Origin: Bacillota bacterium
GTDB taxonomy: Bacteria; Bacillota; Bacilli; Paenibacillales; NBRC-103111
DNA: 64,000 nucleotides
NCBI GenBank assembly: GCA_023388055.1
Contig: JAEWGW010000011.1
Span: 310,001-374,000, forward strand
Direction: 5' to 3'
This document shows, piece after piece, positions 1 through 9,229 of this stretch; the first letter of the stretch is position 1; every line of letters starts with the position of its first letter. The position numbers were made by a program, and so were the translations under genes. A model generated the notes under the pieces. That model searched no databases, was not told the DNA's origin, and saw nothing but the letters and a program-made list of their open reading frames with translations.

Positions 1-516
1 ATATTTTCCTTCAGCGTTGCCGAGAATGTGTTGATGCAGGAAGCTTCTGGAGAAGAACATAGAGCCTTGGCCGCACAAAGCTTACAGAAGGTCGGTTTAC
101 TTGATAAGGTGGAGCGAATGCCCAAGGGACTGAACACCGTTCTGACTAAGGAATTTGATGATAATGGTATGATCTTATCCGGTGGTGAAAACCAAAAAAT
201 CTCGATTTCCAGAGTGTTTGCCAAACCCAGTAAGATTGTGATTATGGATGAACCTTCTAGTGCCTTGGACCCTATTGCGGAGCATGAGCTGTTTCAAATG
301 ATGAGGAAAGCCGCGGAGGACAAAACAGTCATTTTCATCTCCCATCGTCTTTCTTCCACCGTAAGCGCTGACAGAATCATTGTAATGGATCAAGGCTGTA
401 TGGTGGAGGAAGGCACTCACCGGCAATTAATGAGGCAAAATGGCAAATACGCAGAGATGTACAAGATGCAGGCGCAAAGCTATACAGAAGGAGGGGCATA
501 TGGACAAGAAGCTTAG
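1..516 (+). CDS. ABC transporter ATP-binding/permease protein, C-terminal part (5' truncated by window edge)
   Basis: The frame is open from base 1, so the gene starts before the window. What remains is the C-terminal half of an ABC ATPase domain: a Q-loop-side segment ending in SVAENV, the signature LSGGENQKISISR, a Walker B IVIMDEPSSALDP and the H-loop FISHRLSS. It closely resembles the matching part of the next gene, which it overlaps by 17 bases. The two are probably half-transporters that work as a heterodimer, exporting a peptide or other small molecule. The substrate cannot be read from the sequence. Confidence 0.85.
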   Translation: MFSFSVAENVLMQEASGEEHRALAAQSLQKVGLLDKVERMPKGLNTVLTKEFDDNGMILSGGENQKISISRVFAKPSKIVIMDEPSSALDPIAEHELFQMMRKAAEDKTVIFISHRLSSTVSADRIIVMDQGCMVEEGTHRQLMRQNGKYAEMYKMQAQSYTEGGAYGQEA

Positions 517-2308
517 TATTCCAATCTTCAGGAATAATGTGATGCTGATCCGGTATGTGTTCCAGTGCACTCCTGTATATTTTTGGCTGGCCATCCTTTA
601 CCATGTTTTGCTTGGGCTTTATACCATTGTGGGAGGTGTGTTGGTCTCCAAGGTCATTATTGATGCTGTCCAATTCAATAAGCCATTCTCTGGTGTTCTT
701 GTTTTTCTGATCTTTGTGGGATGCTTCAATTTGGGGATTCATACCTTGGGTTCATTCCTTCAAGAAAGGATCTATCCGGAGATGAAGGAACGGCTCCATC
801 AGCATATGCAGACCGAACTGTTCACCAAAGCGGTGAAAACCGATTTAGAACGGTATTACGAGCCTTTATTTTATAACGATTTTATCTTCGCTTCCTCGGA
901 GGCGGATACAAGAGCATTCAGCTGTTTTGCAACCTTTGGGAATGCCATTCAACAATTAGTAGCCATTGTGGGAATCGGAGCGGTTATTGCAACCCTCGAT
1001 GCTATTGGGCTGTTGTTTGTGGGGGCTTCCTTTGCACTATCCATTTTCCTTAATACGAAAACAAACCGGATTTCCTTTGAACAAACTGAACAAACCGTCC
1101 CGATCAAAAGAAAGCTTGCTTATATCAGCCGCTTGTTCTACTTGCCGGATTATGCGAAGGAAATGCGCCTTCATGAAATGGATGATAGACTTCAACGGGA
1201 CTTTAAGCAGAGCAATGAGGACGTTAGGCAAGTCGTTCAGAGTATATCACCCAAGTTGATCTTTTACCGCTTTTTAGAGCGGTTTATTTGCGGTACTTTA
1301 TTGCTGGACGGTATCTATCTGATCCTGATGGCTTATAAGTCGATTGTGCTGCAGGCTCTATCTTATGGCTCCATGATGGGGATGATCAATGGGGTATGGA
1401 ATCTAAAGGGCAGCCTGCAAAGTGTAGTGTCCATCGTTTCCCAGATGCAGCAGCACAGCTTGTATGCCGTCCAATTAAAAACGTTTTTGGAGCATGAGCA
1501 AAAGATAACAAATGCCGCGTCGCCTCTTTTACCTAGAAATCGAGTTGGGACTATCACATTTGAGAATGTAAGCTTCTGTTATGAGGGATCCGGTCAACCA
1601 ACACTGCGTCATTTATCTTTTGAAATCAAACCTGCGGAAAAAATCGCGATAGTCGGGCACAATGGAGCGGGTAAAACAACTTTGATCCAACTGATACTTC
1701 GTTTACTGGATGTGACGGAAGGACGGATTCTGCTGGATGGGGTTGATATCCGAGATCTTGAAGTGGACCGGTACCGCGAACAATTTGGTGTGGCTTTTCA
1801 GGATTTTCAGATCTATGCGGCTACGGTAGCGGAGAATGTAAGGATGAGTCCCGTCTCTCTATCTGACCGCGAAAAAATCGAAGAGGCGCTGGTTGCTGGA
1901 GGAGTGTATAAGCGGATTGTATTATCGGAACAAGGTATCTATACGCCGTTAACCCGGGAATTTGATCAGGAGGGCATCAATCTTTCCGGAGGCGAAGCAC
2001 AAAAAATAGCCATTTCCCGGTGTTTCTTCAAGCCATTCCGGTATCTGATTATGGATGAACCCTCCAGTTCCCTGGACCCGATCAGTGAATACGAATTAAA
2101 TCAGACCTTGCTTCATGGCGCTGCAGATAAAAGTGTCATTTTCATTTCCCACCGTCTCTCCACAACAAGAATGGCGGACAAGATCTTCGTGATGGATCAA
2201 GGGGAGATCATTGAACAAGGCAGTCACAATGAATTGATGGAGCAAAATGGGAAATATGCGGAGATGTTTCGGCTGCAAGCAGAGAATTATGTGCAGCAAG
2301 CCGGATAA
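500..2308 (+). CDS. ABC transporter, fused permease and ATP-binding protein
   Basis: A 602-residue half-transporter. The N-terminal ~330 residues hold hydrophobic segments of an exporter-type membrane domain. The C-terminal ATPase has Walker A GHNGAGKTT, signature LSGGEAQKIAISR, Walker B YLIMDEPSSSLDP and H-loop FISHRLSTT. The ATG at 500 is chosen because GGAGGGG lies just upstream; an in-frame ATG at 440 lies deep inside the preceding gene and has no such site. The 17-base overlap with the upstream gene suggests translational coupling and a heterodimeric exporter. No precursor peptide or modification enzyme is visible here, so the cargo is unknown. Confidence 0.88.
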   Translation: MDKKLSIPIFRNNVMLIRYVFQCTPVYFWLAILYHVLLGLYTIVGGVLVSKVIIDAVQFNKPFSGVLVFLIFVGCFNLGIHTLGSFLQERIYPEMKERLHQHMQTELFTKAVKTDLERYYEPLFYNDFIFASSEADTRAFSCFATFGNAIQQLVAIVGIGAVIATLDAIGLLFVGASFALSIFLNTKTNRISFEQTEQTVPIKRKLAYISRLFYLPDYAKEMRLHEMDDRLQRDFKQSNEDVRQVVQSISPKLIFYRFLERFICGTLLLDGIYLILMAYKSIVLQALSYGSMMGMINGVWNLKGSLQSVVSIVSQMQQHSLYAVQLKTFLEHEQKITNAASPLLPRNRVGTITFENVSFCYEGSGQPTLRHLSFEIKPAEKIAIVGHNGAGKTTLIQLILRLLDVTEGRILLDGVDIRDLEVDRYREQFGVAFQDFQIYAATVAENVRMSPVSLSDREKIEEALVAGGVYKRIVLSEQGIYTPLTREFDQEGINLSGGEAQKIAISRCFFKPFRYLIMDEPSSSLDPISEYELNQTLLHGAADKSVIFISHRLSTTRMADKIFVMDQGEIIEQGSHNELMEQNGKYAEMFRLQAENYVQQAG

Positions 2309-2346
2309 ACCATATTCCAATCAGGTGGAACCGGTAGTAAGAAGAT

Positions 2347-2385
2347 TGGGAAAGGCTGTAGCGAATTGTTGCACAACCTCTCCCA
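2347..2385. terminator. Stem-loop between convergent genes, likely bidirectional terminator
   Basis: An imperfect inverted repeat of 13 bases (2347-2359 with 2373-2385, 11 of 13 paired) lies between the ends of the convergent ABC genes. A short T-rich stretch follows it on the plus strand. The position and symmetry fit a shared terminator, although the stem is not perfect. Confidence 0.45.
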
Positions 2386-2393
2386 TACCCCTT

Positions 2394-3080
2394 TTACTCT
2401 ATGACCCCGTCCCGGACGGTGATGATCCGGCTGCTGCTTTTGGCGGCTTCCGGCGAGTGGGTGACCATGATGATGGTTTGTCCGCTGTCCCGGTTGATAT
2501 CGCGGAGCAGGTGCATGATGTCTGCTCCCGTTGCGCTGTCCAGATTGCCTGTGGGTTCATCCGCAAACAGAATCTCCGGATTGCCGATCAAGGCCCGGGC
2601 AATGGCGACACGCTGCTGTTGTCCCCCAGATAATTCGCGGGGAGTATGCATCCGTCTGTCGGATAACCCCACGATGTCCAGAATTCGATGGAGCTGCTTC
2701 TTGTATTGTCTGATTCGTTTGCCGTCAAGCAGCAGAGGGAGCATAATGTTTTCCTCCACATTCAAGTTAGGGATCAGGTTGTAGAATTGGAAGACAAAGC
2801 CGATCTGCCGCCGCCGGATGCTGCTCATTTTTTCATCCTCCAGATGGGCGATGTCTATGCCGTTGAGGCGGACAGAGCCGGTCGTCGGAGCGTCCAGACC
2901 CCCGAGAATATAGAGCAGGGTGCTTTTTCCCGAGCCGGATGGCCCCATAATGGATACGAATTCTCCCCGCATAATCGCCAGGGATATGCCCTGTAAGACC
3001 TTCATTGTGGCATTGCCCATCCGGAAATCCTTCTCAATATGTTTACCTTCTACGGCAATTTGACCAGTGAATGGTTTCAT
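2394..3080 (-). CDS. ABC transporter ATP-binding protein (MacB/LolD type)
   Basis: A 228-residue cytoplasmic ATPase with Walker A GPSGSGKST, signature ELSGGQQQRVAIARAL, Walker B ILFADEPTGNLDS and the H-loop region MVTHSPEAAKSSS. This pattern is typical of ATPases paired with FtsX/MacB-type permeases that handle antimicrobial peptides or envelope lipids. The start at 3080 is preferred over the ATG at 3095 because GGGAGGT sits six bases before it. It follows the permease gene closely on the same strand and is probably the last gene of a unit controlled by the two-component system upstream. Confidence 0.9.
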   Translation of the reverse strand: MKPFTGQIAVEGKHIEKDFRMGNATMKVLQGISLAIMRGEFVSIMGPSGSGKSTLLYILGGLDAPTTGSVRLNGIDIAHLEDEKMSSIRRRQIGFVFQFYNLIPNLNVEENIMLPLLLDGKRIRQYKKQLHRILDIVGLSDRRMHTPRELSGGQQQRVAIARALIGNPEILFADEPTGNLDSATGADIMHLLRDINRDSGQTIIMVTHSPEAAKSSSRIITVRDGVIE

Positions 3081-3098
3081 CTGAATACCTCCCATTTT

Positions 3099-5588
3099 CT
3101 AAGCATCGAATTTGATTTCTTCTACCAGTTTCATCCGCCGGCTTTTAAGGATCGGAACGGTGGAGCCCAATAAGGTAATGACGATGCCCATAGTACCTGC
3201 CATAACAAAGGTTCGGGGACTAAGCTCCGGCACCATAGAAATTTTCGGCCCGGCCACAAGGAAAATAGTTTGGACTTCTATATAAGAAACGAATATAGCG
3301 GTTCCTGCACCTATCAGCCCGGAGGAGAATCCCTCCAGGAGCATCATCTTCATATGCTGCCGGTTGCTGAGTCCAACGGATTTGTACATGGCAATGCTGC
3401 GGCGCTTCTGCATATAGTTAATCAGCAGATTATTGATGATGCCTACTGTGGCCAGCAGTAAGATAAGGTAGGTCATGTTATGCATCGGCTGCAGAAAGGC
3501 ACCAACAGTGGCAAGCGCGTCCTTATTAAATTCCTCTACGGTCCGGCTCCAATTCCAGGTGTCCGCGAACAGATTGCGGATTTGCACCATGATGGCATCG
3601 GGGTCAGCAGCCGTATAGGCCAAAAACCCGTAGGCTCTCCCGCCAAAATCGGAACGGGCATACTGAGAAGGAATGACGGCTTCCACATCGGTGGCCCTCG
3701 ACTTAAAGCTTCCGGCTACAACATAGGAGCTTGATGAGCCTGCGGTTCCATTGGTTAAAACTACGGTGTCGCCGGCGGATACTCCCATCCGTTTCATTCC
3801 GCTTTCGCTTAACAGGATGGAGCGTTCTCCGGCAAATGCAGCAAAGGCCTGTTCCTGCATGCTGCCTTTTGTGAAGTGAAGTGCAAACATGGAGCTGTAC
3901 CATTCCAGATGATCGGTGGCTTCAAGTCGCGAGAGGGGGACGCCGTTTCCTTGCAACTCATTCTTAAATACCATCAGGGGCAGCACCTTCCGGATGCCGT
4001 CCATACTCTCCACCTGCTCCATAAACTCCCGGTCCATTTTGCCGTCAGCAAAACCCTGCAGCTCCGCACCCTTGAATACATCGCTGATATAGGTGGTGAC
4101 GAAGCTCCCTACCACACTGATGGCAATCACTGCGGAAATGCTGATAAAGAGCAGGGTGATGTTCTGGGCGACACTTTTGTTCTCCTGCATATTCCGGGCG
4201 GCAAGCTTGCCTTCATTGTGAAAGACGGCACCATACACATGCTCCAAACCCTTGGCAATCAGATTGGTCATCGGAGGAATGATGAGGATCGTGGCAGCAA
4301 TCAGCCCCAATAAGGAAAAACCGCCCGCTGGATATAATAGCTTGCCGGAAACCATCCGGGGCAAACATACGGAGATGATAAACAAGACGGCTCCAATGGC
4401 AATGGAAAAACGCCGGGGGAGCCGTTTTTCCTCGACAGTTCCAAGCACGACATCCTTGATTGGCAGCCGGCTGGCCCGCTTAACCGGAAGCCAGGCACTG
4501 ATCAGAGAAACGGCAACCGCCATCATGAAGGAAATGATGATACTGAGCGGGGAAATGACAATGGATATTTCAATTCCCTGTGACAAGGACTGTCCCATTC
4601 CCTGTAGGATCCATCTCAGCACAACCATTCCTGCAGGGATGCCCATCAGTCCTCCCATAGCTCCATAAAACAAGCTCTCCATCAGAAGAATGCGGGTAAC
4701 CGCTTTTTGGGTGGCGCCAATACTGCGGAACGTCCCGATCACAGGCAGCCGGTCCAGTGTAATGACCTTGTAGCTGCTATAAATGATGAACACGCTAATG
4801 GTCAACGAGAAGAAGCTGATGAGGAAAAAGGGCATGGATTTTTGCCTGGCATCGGCTGTGATCTGATCTTCGTTTACATTTTGGGACACCTGATAGCCGC
4901 TGGCGGGAAGTATCTCCGTCAGCTCGTTGATCAACTTCTCTGTAGAAACACCCTCAGCGGGTTTTATCAGTATCCTGCTGCAGCCGTCGGTATGTCCGGC
5001 CAGTGCGGCCAATGTCGGAAGGGGCATAAGAGCGGTAGCTCCTCTGGTATGCCTTAAGAAGACCGTATCATAAGCGGCAATGTCGGCTACTTCCAAACGG
5101 GCAGGCTGTCCGCCTATTTGCAGGGTAAGGGTATCCCCCTTTTTAATTCCATATTTAGAGGTAAAACGATCCGGCAGAATGATCTGATTGCCCTCAAAAT
5201 TTGTGATTTCTCCACCGTTTGCTAGACGCGGCTTATTGATTTGGTTCAGCTGGGAGAGGTCGGCGGCAATCAGATCAATGGTTTCGTAATAACCATTTTC
5301 GTGGTATAAGGCGTTTTCCTCCAGTATACCGGCAATGGCTTCAACGGATGCTAAAGCGGGAAGGCTGTTAATCCCGATGCTGTCCCCGGCACCTGTGGCG
5401 GCAACTGAAACTGTTGCGCTTCCTGCCAACCCTCTGGCCATTTTCCGTTGGGTGCTTTCATAGGACGCTCCAATCGAAAATGACACAAACAGCAGAATGG
5501 TGGAAAGAAGAATGGACAGCAGCATCACAGCCGTTCTCGGCTTATGCTCTTTGACATTGGCCAGAATGTATTTTATTAGAATGTTCAA
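3099..5588 (-). CDS. FtsX-domain ABC transporter permease
   Basis: An 829-residue membrane protein. It has a single N-terminal membrane helix followed by a ~200-residue extracytoplasmic domain, then two FtsX-like three-helix bundles (roughly residues 250-380 and 690-820) with a further helix pair between them. This is the duplicated-FtsX arrangement of permeases that act with MacB-like ATPases. The start is a TTG at 5588 preceded by GGGGGT. It lies between the sensor kinase and the ATPase gene on the same strand. The context resembles peptide-sensing or detoxification modules of Bacillota, but the ligand is unknown. Confidence 0.88.
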   Translation of the reverse strand: MNILIKYILANVKEHKPRTAVMLLSILLSTILLFVSFSIGASYESTQRKMARGLAGSATVSVAATGAGDSIGINSLPALASVEAIAGILEENALYHENGYYETIDLIAADLSQLNQINKPRLANGGEITNFEGNQIILPDRFTSKYGIKKGDTLTLQIGGQPARLEVADIAAYDTVFLRHTRGATALMPLPTLAALAGHTDGCSRILIKPAEGVSTEKLINELTEILPASGYQVSQNVNEDQITADARQKSMPFFLISFFSLTISVFIIYSSYKVITLDRLPVIGTFRSIGATQKAVTRILLMESLFYGAMGGLMGIPAGMVVLRWILQGMGQSLSQGIEISIVISPLSIIISFMMAVAVSLISAWLPVKRASRLPIKDVVLGTVEEKRLPRRFSIAIGAVLFIISVCLPRMVSGKLLYPAGGFSLLGLIAATILIIPPMTNLIAKGLEHVYGAVFHNEGKLAARNMQENKSVAQNITLLFISISAVIAISVVGSFVTTYISDVFKGAELQGFADGKMDREFMEQVESMDGIRKVLPLMVFKNELQGNGVPLSRLEATDHLEWYSSMFALHFTKGSMQEQAFAAFAGERSILLSESGMKRMGVSAGDTVVLTNGTAGSSSSYVVAGSFKSRATDVEAVIPSQYARSDFGGRAYGFLAYTAADPDAIMVQIRNLFADTWNWSRTVEEFNKDALATVGAFLQPMHNMTYLILLLATVGIINNLLINYMQKRRSIAMYKSVGLSNRQHMKMMLLEGFSSGLIGAGTAIFVSYIEVQTIFLVAGPKISMVPELSPRTFVMAGTMGIVITLLGSTVPILKSRRMKLVEEIKFDA

Positions 5589-5646
5589 TCAGACCCCCGC
5601 TTTCTTGTAAAATGCAAAAAAAAAAATTGGCAGCTACCATATTGAA

Positions 5647-5699
5647 ATGATAAGCGGCCAACCTTAAGCTATTTTTCAGACAACCTTAATTAACCTTAA
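5647..5699 (-). promoter_or_regulatory. Direct repeats for an OmpR-type regulator upstream of the ABC permease gene
   Basis: On the minus strand the octamer TTAAGGTT occurs three times (plus-strand complements at 5660, 5682 and 5692), with centre spacings of 22 and 10 bases. A possible -10 hexamer TATCAT (5647-5652) follows. Octamers spaced by one or two helical turns are what OmpR-family regulators bind, and the adjacent 7124-7828 gene encodes one. The repeats are seen; the binding partner is inferred. A run of 11 A residues lies at about 5622-5632. Confidence 0.5.
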
Positions 5700-5700
5700 T

Positions 5701-7089
5701 TTAGGCACTACGCTCCAGGGGGAATTGAATCCGGAAGGCCGTGCCTCTGCCTGGAATACTGGACACGCTTATGGTTCCTTCATGAAGCTCAACAATGCTT
5801 TTGGCAATGGCAAGTCCTAATCCGGTTCCTTCCGGTTTATGCTCTGTGTGAGTTCCCCGGTAGTACCGCTCGAAGAGCGAGCCTGTTTCCTTGGGCGTCA
5901 TTCCTTTGCCATTATCGGATATAACAATGACGAGTACTGAACCGGCAGCAGACATACGCAGAGTAAGCTCCGTATGCTCATCCCCATGCACAAAGGCGTT
6001 GATCATGATATTCTGGAAGGCTCTTGTGAACAGGGTGGAGTCGAAGGGAAACAGAACAGTTTCCGTGTCCGCTTCAAAATGAATGGTGCGGCGCTCATAT
6101 TCCGGATTGTTCAGGATATCGATGGCGCATTCCTTCAAGAACCGGATGAAATTCTGCTCCTGACGCTTTAAGGGAAGCATGCCATTCTCCAATTGATAGG
6201 TCAGCTTCAAATCGTCAATGAGGTTTTCCAGATAAGCAGTGTTTTTCAGCATGATCTCCGCATACCGACTGCATTGCTCCTCCGTGATGCTGCCCTTCTC
6301 CAGAAGCAGCTCGGCGTAGCCTTTAATGGGGGATAAGGGTGTTTTTAAATCATGGGTAATGTTGGAAATCCATTCCTGGCGAATGGTTTCTGTCTGGTCC
6401 CGCAGCCTGTCGCTTGCTCTAATCTCGGTGTCCAAGGTATTCAGGCTGTCGTAGATGTCCTTGAAGGAGCCGCGCGCTTGATTAGGGAGGTAACGGCGTG
6501 CGGCGATGTCCCTTATCGAAGCAGTCAGATTGCCCATCATTCGTGTTGTCCAAAATCCATACACCATTCCCGAAACCAGAACAGCCGTAAGCAGGATGCC
6601 CACAATGAGCAAAATAACGGTTTTCCCGCCGGAAAAGGTGTCCCCGTTCAAATACATGGTAACCTTCGCAATGTGCCCGGGGAAATAGAGGATATACACA
6701 TAGTCATTTCCGTTGTGGGAGATGCTTCCCATAAAGGAGGTAACCTCAGCCTGTTCCAGCCGCCCGTTCTGATAAAGCTGCAGCAGCGCCGCATTCGAAT
6801 AACGATCCTCCGTCCCAGCCGGTTTTTGATAGCTGTAAATTTCCCGGCCGGAGGTCTCCAGAATTTGTAGTCCTATACCGTTCTCCTGCAAGGAAACCAT
6901 TCCCGTTTGCCTAACCTGAGGCAGCTCGCGTATAAAAATAATTTCATTCCTGAAAGCCTCTGTAAATGATGCTGGCCAATCGCTTTTTATGGTGGCGCCA
7001 TCGGGTGTCCGGACGGTAATCAATGTGTGAAAAAGTCCGGCCGCTGCCAGAATAGCGCCAAGCATGGATAAGAAGAAAATCAGGTACAC
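5701..7089 (-). CDS. Sensor histidine kinase
   Basis: About 462 residues. There is an N-terminal membrane helix, a ~130-residue extracytoplasmic sensor region, a second helix near residues 155-180, a HAMP-like linker, the phosphoacceptor box SNITHDLKTPLSPIKGY, and a HATPase domain with an N-box asparagine, DNGKGM and GTGLGLAIAKSIVELH. It is partnered with the OmpR-type regulator just upstream. The GTG at 7089 has no good ribosome binding site. The frame stays open for 17 more codons and looks protein-like, so translation may start upstream at a non-ATG codon overlapping the regulator's stop. Confidence 0.88.
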   Translation of the reverse strand: MYLIFFLSMLGAILAAAGLFHTLITVRTPDGATIKSDWPASFTEAFRNEIIFIRELPQVRQTGMVSLQENGIGLQILETSGREIYSYQKPAGTEDRYSNAALLQLYQNGRLEQAEVTSFMGSISHNGNDYVYILYFPGHIAKVTMYLNGDTFSGGKTVILLIVGILLTAVLVSGMVYGFWTTRMMGNLTASIRDIAARRYLPNQARGSFKDIYDSLNTLDTEIRASDRLRDQTETIRQEWISNITHDLKTPLSPIKGYAELLLEKGSITEEQCSRYAEIMLKNTAYLENLIDDLKLTYQLENGMLPLKRQEQNFIRFLKECAIDILNNPEYERRTIHFEADTETVLFPFDSTLFTRAFQNIMINAFVHGDEHTELTLRMSAAGSVLVIVISDNGKGMTPKETGSLFERYYRGTHTEHKPEGTGLGLAIAKSIVELHEGTISVSSIPGRGTAFRIQFPLERSA

Positions 7090-7123
7090 GTGAAAGCTGG
7101 TGCGGAAACCGGATTTCTGGATT

Positions 7124-7828
7124 TTAATCAGTCCTTCTTTTTAAGGTGTACCCCAAACCCTTTACGGTAATAAGCTGCTGCGGGGAGGAGGGGATGGCTT
7201 CTATTTTTTCGCGGAGATGCCGGATATGTACCATAATCGTATTGTCACAAATACTGCTGTATTCGCCCCAAACCTGCTCATATAAACGCTCTTTGCTGAT
7301 GATTATACCGGGATTCTCCATAAAATAAGACAACAGCAGAAATTCCCGCCCGGTTAAGCTGAGTTCCTCTCCTGCCTTGTAAGCCCGGCAGCTTCCCTTA
7401 TCAAGAGAAAGGGGGCCAACCTGTACAAGATCGCTGCAGCCTGGAGGGGGGGCGGCCTGATACTGCTGGCGGCGGAGCTGGGCTTTAATGCGGAACACAA
7501 CCTCCCGGGGACTGAATGGTTTGGTGATGTAATCATCACCGCCGCAGGAGAGGCCAAGGATTTTATCAATATCATCATTCTTAGAGGAAAGAAACAGAAT
7601 GGGGCAATAGGAGAATTCCCGTATTTTTTTGCATACCTCCAGACCGTCCAGATCTGGAAGCATCACGTCCAACACAATCACATCCGGCTGAAACTCCCGG
7701 CAGCTATGTAACGCGTCCCATCCCGTATGTGCCTTCTGAATGGTTTGAAACCCGTCTTTTTGCAGCACTTCCTCTATTAAATCCACAATATCTTTTTCGT
7801 CGTCCACCAACAAAATTTTGCTGTTCAT
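7124..7828 (-). CDS. OmpR/PhoB-family response regulator
   Basis: A 234-residue regulator. The receiver domain has DDEKD near the N-terminus, the phosphoacceptor Asp in VIVLDVMLPDLDG and a Lys in TKPFSPREV. The C-terminal winged helix ends in TVKGLGYTLKR. The ATG at 7828 is chosen because AAGGTGA precedes it by six bases; a GTG nine bases earlier falls inside that site. It heads a minus-strand group (regulator, kinase, ABC permease, ABC ATPase) and probably controls the transporter through the TTAAGGTT repeats. Confidence 0.92.
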   Translation of the reverse strand: MNSKILLVDDEKDIVDLIEEVLQKDGFQTIQKAHTGWDALHSCREFQPDVIVLDVMLPDLDGLEVCKKIREFSYCPILFLSSKNDDIDKILGLSCGGDDYITKPFSPREVVFRIKAQLRRQQYQAAPPPGCSDLVQVGPLSLDKGSCRAYKAGEELSLTGREFLLLSYFMENPGIIISKERLYEQVWGEYSSICDNTIMVHIRHLREKIEAIPSSPQQLITVKGLGYTLKRRTD

Positions 7829-7963
7829 TCCGATCACCTTTTGGATTTATAGTAGAATGCCGTATATCATCAACGGTGCTTTTATACAAACTATACCGCC
7901 ACCTTTCCCCCCAATCAATGCTATAATTCCAATATGACGTGGTGACGGAGGGAAGGCGCCGGG

Positions 7964-9211
7964 ATGACGACGTTTCAGAAGACGAAGACGTTTGTGCGGT
8001 TTATGGTGAAGAACGGGATATTGGCAGTGACGACGACGCTGATTATTGTGCTGGCGATTCGGGCGATTCTGCATGAGCAGGAGCGGGGCTGGCTGGAGTA
8101 TGTTCCGATTTTTTTGTTCGTGCTGATGATTATCACGTTATTCTTCTTTATGATTTATTGGCAAAGCCACAAGCTGCGGTCGGAGCAGGAGCTGCTGGCG
8201 AATGTGTTTACCCATAGTCCGGACGGAATTCTGGTGCTGGATCAGGAGCTGAATATGATCCGGATGAATCCGGTGGCCGGGCAGATGATGCAGATTGGCG
8301 AGGAAGCGGCAGTGTTGAATTTTTGCAGTGTATGCTCCAATTATCCGGGGCTGCATAAGCTGTGCTCGTACCAGAATTGTTTTATTACCGAGCCGGGGGC
8401 GCAGGTAATGACGCTGCAGCTGACGACGCCAAGCGGGATGAAGAAGTCCATGAATGCCAGCCTGTCGCAATACCAGGATCCGATCTATGGTCCCTTGAAT
8501 ATTCTCCGAATGCAGGAGGTGGAGGGGCAGCGCCAGGAGGAGCAGAATCAGATTGCCAGGATGATTACACACTCCATTCTGTCCGCGCAGGAAAACGAAC
8601 GGAAGCGGATTTCCCGTGAGCTGCATGACGGCATCGGCCAGTCCCTGTACAGCATTCTCATCCAGACGGAGATTATCAAGGCGTCGCAGGAGACGGAGGA
8701 GGATGCGGCAGAGGATGAGCCGATGATGACCTTGCAGGAATCCATCCGCCATACCATTGAGGATATCCGCGACTTGTCCGCCGAGCTGCGCCCTTCTGCC
8801 TTGGATGATATTGGTCTGGTGCCGGCTCTGCGGAATTATGTGCGGCTGTACGGTCAGAAATTCGGCATTCAGGTGCTGTTTACCATGGAGGGGGACAGCG
8901 GCCGTCTGCCGTCAGCCCACGAAATTGCGCTGTACCGGATCGTGCAGGAGGCGCTTACCAATGCGGCGAAATATTCCCAGACGGAAGTAGTGGATGTCAA
9001 ACTGAAGCTGCAGCTGGCGTTCGCCGAATTGGTGATTCGCGATTATGGAACGGGATTTGTGATCACGACGGAATTGCGTCAGGGCGTTGGGCTCTATAGT
9101 ATGGAGGAACGGGTGAACATTCTGGGCGGGGAATTCGAGATCGAATCTGCACCGGGAGAAGGAACGGTTATTCGGGTCAAGGTGCCCATCACCGGCCAGC
9201 ACAACAGATAG
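7964..9211 (+). CDS. nreB: NreB-like oxygen-sensing histidine kinase, membrane-anchored
   Basis: A 415-residue kinase with two N-terminal membrane helices (about 15-35 and 45-66), a PAS domain (about 75-190) and a HisKA_3/HATPase core. The phosphoacceptor is H221 in RELHDGIGQS, and the N-box is LTNAAKYS. The PAS domain carries four cysteines, C121, C124, C134 and C139, the signature of the oxygen-labile [4Fe-4S] cluster that makes NreB active without oxygen. Staphylococcal NreB uses CX2CX11CX2C and is soluble. Here the spacing is CX2CX9CX4C over the same 18-residue span, and the protein is membrane-anchored. It pairs with nreC 18 bases downstream. A TATAAT lies at 7922 but no convincing -35 is seen. 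Confidence 0.88.
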   Translation: MTTFQKTKTFVRFMVKNGILAVTTTLIIVLAIRAILHEQERGWLEYVPIFLFVLMIITLFFFMIYWQSHKLRSEQELLANVFTHSPDGILVLDQELNMIRMNPVAGQMMQIGEEAAVLNFCSVCSNYPGLHKLCSYQNCFITEPGAQVMTLQLTTPSGMKKSMNASLSQYQDPIYGPLNILRMQEVEGQRQEEQNQIARMITHSILSAQENERKRISRELHDGIGQSLYSILIQTEIIKASQETEEDAAEDEPMMTLQESIRHTIEDIRDLSAELRPSALDDIGLVPALRNYVRLYGQKFGIQVLFTMEGDSGRLPSAHEIALYRIVQEALTNAAKYSQTEVVDVKLKLQLAFAELVIRDYGTGFVITTELRQGVGLYSMEERVNILGGEFEIESAPGEGTVIRVKVPITGQHNR

Positions 9212-9229
9212 CGGGGGGAAGCATACGTA

